Below are positions 61,385-64,000 of a stretch of 64,000 bases of DNA, in pieces. Origin of the DNA: UBA6170 sp034429975. GTDB lineage: Bacteria > Chloroflexota > Anaerolineae > Anaerolineales > Anaerolineaceae. How positions within the stretch are numbered: position 1 is the first letter of the stretch; each line of letters begins with the position of its first letter. The position numbers were made by a program, and so were the translations under genes. A model generated the notes under the pieces. The model worked only from the letters and a program-made list of their open reading frames with translations. It was not told the DNA's origin and did not search any database. The stretch lies in the NCBI GenBank assembly GCA_034429975.1, contig DAOUFM010000135.1, positions 62,001-126,000 of the forward strand, read 5' to 3'.

Positions 61385-61855
61385 ATGATAGAAATGAATA
61401 TTCCAGGCCGAGGTAAGGTACAAATTGATTATCTGGTTTGTGATGTTAATGGCACTTTGGCTGTGGACGGTGTGTTATTGCCAGGTGTCATTTCTATGCT
61501 AAAAAAGATAAAAGATACATTACAGGTTTTTTTGATTACAGCTAACACCCATGGAAAACAAGGGAGAATCAACGAAGAATTAGGAATTGAAGCAGTCCTT
61601 ATCCAGAAAAATGAAGAAAAAGAGCAAAAACGAAAATTTATAAGCTCTTTAGGGTCAGAAAGAGTGATTGCAATTGGACAAGGAGCTAATGATGCTGGCA
61701 TGTTGAAAGATGCTGCGATTGGTATTTGTGTGCAATCCGAAGAAGGGACCGCTGCTACAGCGATAATGGCTGCTGATATTCTTGTAAAAGACACAATAAC
61801 GGCTTTACAATTAATTCAACACCCGATGAGATTAGTTGCGACATTACGAGAATGA
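61385..61855 (+). CDS. HAD-superfamily phosphatase, soluble P-type ATPase-like
   Basis: 156 residues. Motif I is DVNGTL (second Asp of the DxDGT phosphatase motif replaced by Asn, as in P-type ATPase-like members with DxxGT), with VFLITAN as motif II and IGQGANDAGMLKDA as motif III/IV. No cap domain or membrane helix is visible. ATG 61385, not 61334, is chosen because the family N terminus starts there and a TATAAT lies six bases upstream. It overlaps the next gene by four bases. Substrate unknown. Confidence 0.78.
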   Translation: MIEMNIPGRGKVQIDYLVCDVNGTLAVDGVLLPGVISMLKKIKDTLQVFLITANTHGKQGRINEELGIEAVLIQKNEEKEQKRKFISSLGSERVIAIGQGANDAGMLKDAAIGICVQSEEGTAATAIMAADILVKDTITALQLIQHPMRLVATLRE

Positions 61856-63051
61856 ACGAAATAGAAGACAAAAATTCCAGAAATTCTAAAAAACCAATGA
61901 GAATTAGAGATCCACGATGGTCACAATACGGACCAACCGGTTTTTTGGGTTACCTCGACCAATTAGCGCGCCGTTTAGAGATTAACGTTGAAACGTTTTT
62001 AGTGGGGGCAATTTCATTATTATTAATTTCAATCGCCTTGTTATTAGATCAATTGCCTTTATTTTTACTGGCGATTCTGCTTACTCCTATCCTTTCTCCA
62101 ATTCTCGGTATGGCTTTTGGGTTTGCTTTAGGCTCATTCAAATTTATAAAAATTGGGCTGCTTTCGCTTTTTTTAAATTTCATCAGTTTTTTTGTTGTTG
62201 GAGCTTTTTCAGGTTTTATTGCACGACAATTCCCAGAAAGAAAATTTATTATCTGGAAATTTTTTCTGGATTTTAATTGGACAGGTGTCTTGCTTTTAAT
62301 GATTGGGATTTTAATCATGATCTCAACAATTATTAAAAATCCAAGACAAGCCTCTTTGGTTGCTAACATAGCCCTTGCCTATAGCTTTTATCTCCCTTTG
62401 GTAGCTGCAGCATTTGCTTTTGGTCAAGGAGACCATACTAGTTTTATTCAGGGGCTTTTTACTTTTTTCCAATATTATGGTGTGTCCATCATTTTATGTG
62501 TGCTAATTTTGCTTTTATATAAAATTCATCCTATTCGTATAAAGAATTGGTGGGGATTGGGGATATTGGTTCTTCTTTCAGCACCAATTATTTTCTTTCA
62601 ATTTAAACCGGAAATTTTTCAGAATTTAACAAAAATTGATAAAAATGTTCCTGAAGTTGTAAAACCGGAAATAATTGCTTCTGAAGCAATTTCAGTGATT
62701 ATTCCAACAGCTACTATGGTCGTGCCAAGTGTTACGAATACAGTTGAAAAGCCATCCCAAATCATTACCGAGATCACTACCTCAACTGTAACCATTACTC
62801 TGACACCATTACCATCCATAATTTGGGCTGAAATCAGATCTCCTGAGGGAAACGGCGCCAATATCCGGGTTGAACCAGGCTATTCGTCAAAAATATTACG
62901 AACGGTCTTGAATGGAACGGCTGTCCAAATCCTAGATGAAGTTGAAGTGATTGATGGCGCAACCTGGGTACATATTCGATTATTAGATCAACAGGAAGGC
63001 TGGATTGTGCGAACTTTAATTATTTCAGCAACACCAGAACCTGAATGGTAA
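61852..63051 (+). CDS. DUF389-like membrane protein with C-terminal SH3 domain
   Basis: 399 residues. About six transmembrane helices in residues 45-250; the repeat LLTPILSPILGMAFGFALG resembles the helix signature of DUF389 proteins. A Thr/Val/Pro-rich linker (about 275-325) leads to a C-terminal bacterial SH3 domain (NIRVEPGYSSKILRTV, ending GWIVRTLI). SH3 domains of this type often bind cell-wall material, so the tail is probably extracytoplasmic. The role is unknown. It is coupled to the HAD gene via ATGA. Confidence 0.65.
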   Translation: MNEIEDKNSRNSKKPMRIRDPRWSQYGPTGFLGYLDQLARRLEINVETFLVGAISLLLISIALLLDQLPLFLLAILLTPILSPILGMAFGFALGSFKFIKIGLLSLFLNFISFFVVGAFSGFIARQFPERKFIIWKFFLDFNWTGVLLLMIGILIMISTIIKNPRQASLVANIALAYSFYLPLVAAAFAFGQGDHTSFIQGLFTFFQYYGVSIILCVLILLLYKIHPIRIKNWWGLGILVLLSAPIIFFQFKPEIFQNLTKIDKNVPEVVKPEIIASEAISVIIPTATMVVPSVTNTVEKPSQIITEITTSTVTITLTPLPSIIWAEIRSPEGNGANIRVEPGYSSKILRTVLNGTAVQILDEVEVIDGATWVHIRLLDQQEGWIVRTLIISATPEPEW

Positions 63052-63076
63052 CGCAAATTGCAAAGGAGTTTTTTTG

Positions 63077-64000
63077 ATGACAATTAGTTTTGGAACAGAT
63101 GGATGGAGAGCAGTAATTTCGGATACTTTCACATTTAGTAATTTACGGCTGGTTACTCAGGCAATTGCTGACGCAGTTGCATCAGCTTCCTGGTTAAATG
63201 GAACTGAAAATGAAACTAGCTTGGGCGAGAAAAAAATGGTTGTGGGTTTTGATACCCGCTTCCTGTCGGATCGATTTGCCAATGATGTTGCGCGGGTACT
63301 CGCTGGCAATGGTTATACAGTGTACTTAAGTCAGGCAGATGCTCCAACACCGGTAATTTCATATGCAGTTAAGAATCTTCAGGCAATGGCCGGGATCATG
63401 ATAACTGCCTCTCATAATGCCCCGCGTTATAACGGTGTAAAACTGAAAGCAGCCTTTGGAGGTTCAGCACTGCCGGAACAATGCCGAAAAGTGGAGGTAT
63501 TTCTAAATGACAATGAGGCTCAGGCTCGTGGTCCAAATTTGATGGATTACCAACAGGCCAAAAATCTTAATTTAATTCAAAAATTTAATCCAATCCCTGC
63601 TTATTATGAACATTTAACCAAATTGATTGATTTTGATGTAATTGCGGATAATCCACAAAGAATTGTAGTAGATTCGATGTATGGCTCCGGACGAGGGGTT
63701 ATTCGCTCCATTTTACAGGGAAGCGGCACTGAAGTAGCTGAAATTCGTGGTGAGATGAACCCTGGCTTCGGTGGAGTACACCCTGAACCAATTGCAAAAT
63801 ATTTAGGAGCCTTAGCAGGAGCGATCAGTACTGGTTTGGGTAGTTTTGGGTTAGCAACCGATGGGGATGCTGACCGAATAGGTGCGATGGATGAGCGTGG
63901 AAATTTCGTTGATCCACATAAAATTATGGCTTTGGTTTTAAAGTACCTGGTTGAAAAGAAAGGCCAAACAGGCGCAGCAGTTCGGACTGTATCAACCACC
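63077..64000 (+). CDS. Phosphoglucomutase/phosphomannomutase family (3' truncated)
   Basis: Open from ATG 63077 to the window edge, 308 codons. Active-site Ser is in ITASHNAP, the Mg-binding loop in ATDGDADR, and the N terminus FGTDGWRAVI matches the alpha-D-phosphohexomutases. It interconverts sugar 1- and 6-phosphates, feeding nucleotide-sugar and glycogen pathways. AAGGAG precedes the start. The final domain with the sugar-specificity loop is outside the window, so glucose, mannose or glucosamine specificity is open. Confidence 0.92.
   Translation, partial: MTISFGTDGWRAVISDTFTFSNLRLVTQAIADAVASASWLNGTENETSLGEKKMVVGFDTRFLSDRFANDVARVLAGNGYTVYLSQADAPTPVISYAVKNLQAMAGIMITASHNAPRYNGVKLKAAFGGSALPEQCRKVEVFLNDNEAQARGPNLMDYQQAKNLNLIQKFNPIPAYYEHLTKLIDFDVIADNPQRIVVDSMYGSGRGVIRSILQGSGTEVAEIRGEMNPGFGGVHPEPIAKYLGALAGAISTGLGSFGLATDGDADRIGAMDERGNFVDPHKIMALVLKYLVEKKGQTGAAVRTVSTT

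Noticed and set aside
61334..61423. N-terminal extensions of the two divergent frames (lipoprotein to 61423, HAD from 61334)
   Set aside because: They would overlap each other and spoil the lipoprotein signal peptide; promoter placement supports the shorter starts.
1..64000. Search for CRISPR arrays, insertion sequences, phage genes and rRNA
   Set aside because: No regularly spaced repeats, transposase-like or integrase-like frames, or rRNA sequence were seen.

Overview
The window is AT-rich, gene-dense bacterial chromosome with no insertion sequence, phage gene, CRISPR array or rRNA. Gene content fits Chloroflexota, most likely an Anaerolineae-type organism. The pointers are a DUF3090/SCO1664 gene pair shared with Actinobacteria, MGDG-synthase-like glycosyltransferases, a cysteine-type CcmE, a T-box in front of trpS, and repeated leaderless-promoter architecture. 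The taxonomic assignment is inference; the gene calls do not depend on it.

Layout. 1-6.6 kb: end of dnaK, dnaJ, prmA, a nicotinate phosphoribosyltransferase, a purine-type phosphoribosyltransferase, a GIY-YIG nuclease fused to galactokinase, and a site-2 protease. 6.6-10.3 kb: DUF951 protein, MGDG-synthase-like glycosyltransferase, tsaE-tsaB-rimI and a family 4 uracil-DNA glycosylase. 10.3-27.4 kb: a cell-surface polysaccharide locus with nucleotide-sugar dehydrogenase, epimerase, Wzx-like flippase, GT4, two GT-C-like membrane proteins, Wzy-like ligase/polymerase and Wzz-like protein (both inverted), Wzm/Wzt ABC exporter, rmlCBAD and a rhamnosyltransferase-like GT2. 27.5-39.9 kb: metG, nfeD/SPFH pair, GNAT, SWIM-domain protein with a leader-peptide-like ORF and hairpin upstream, tRNA-Ser(CGA), beta-CASP nuclease, RNase D, two-component system, GH1 glucosidase, CinA-type amidohydrolase and a second MGDG-synthase-like enzyme. 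40.0-48.5 kb: a cytochrome c maturation operon in the order ccmE-F-H-G, zinc-ribbon protein, dihaem lipoprotein, ccmA-B-C-D. 48.5-57.6 kb, minus strand: homoserine dehydrogenase, SCO1664, DUF3090, murI, a class I amidotransferase hydrolase, rplS, uvrC, ggt and selD. 57.7-64 kb: PIG-L deacetylase, dtd and trpS under a T-box, a lipoprotein, a HAD phosphatase, a DUF389-like/SH3 membrane protein and a truncated phosphoglucomutase.

How the parts work together. RmlABCD make dTDP-rhamnose for the GT2, while the dehydrogenase and epimerase provide uronic-acid-type sugars. The locus carries parts of both Wzx/Wzy and ABC-type export. The Ccm proteins load haem onto c-type cytochromes such as the dihaem lipoprotein encoded inside the operon. 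trpS and dtd are probably co-controlled by uncharged tRNA-Trp through the T-box.

Points most worth a second look: (1) a single reading frame joining a complete YhbQ-type GIY-YIG domain to full-length galactokinase; (2) selD starts about 100 bases upstream of the longest uninterrupted frame and has an in-frame UGA at the catalytic position, so it is a selenoprotein; (3) five genes have TATAAT only 6-7 bases before their start codon and no Shine-Dalgarno, implying leaderless mRNAs; (4) a compact promoter, 11-codon ORF and terminator unit lies before the SWIM gene; (5) a Cys-type CcmE occurs together with a four-cysteine CcmH.
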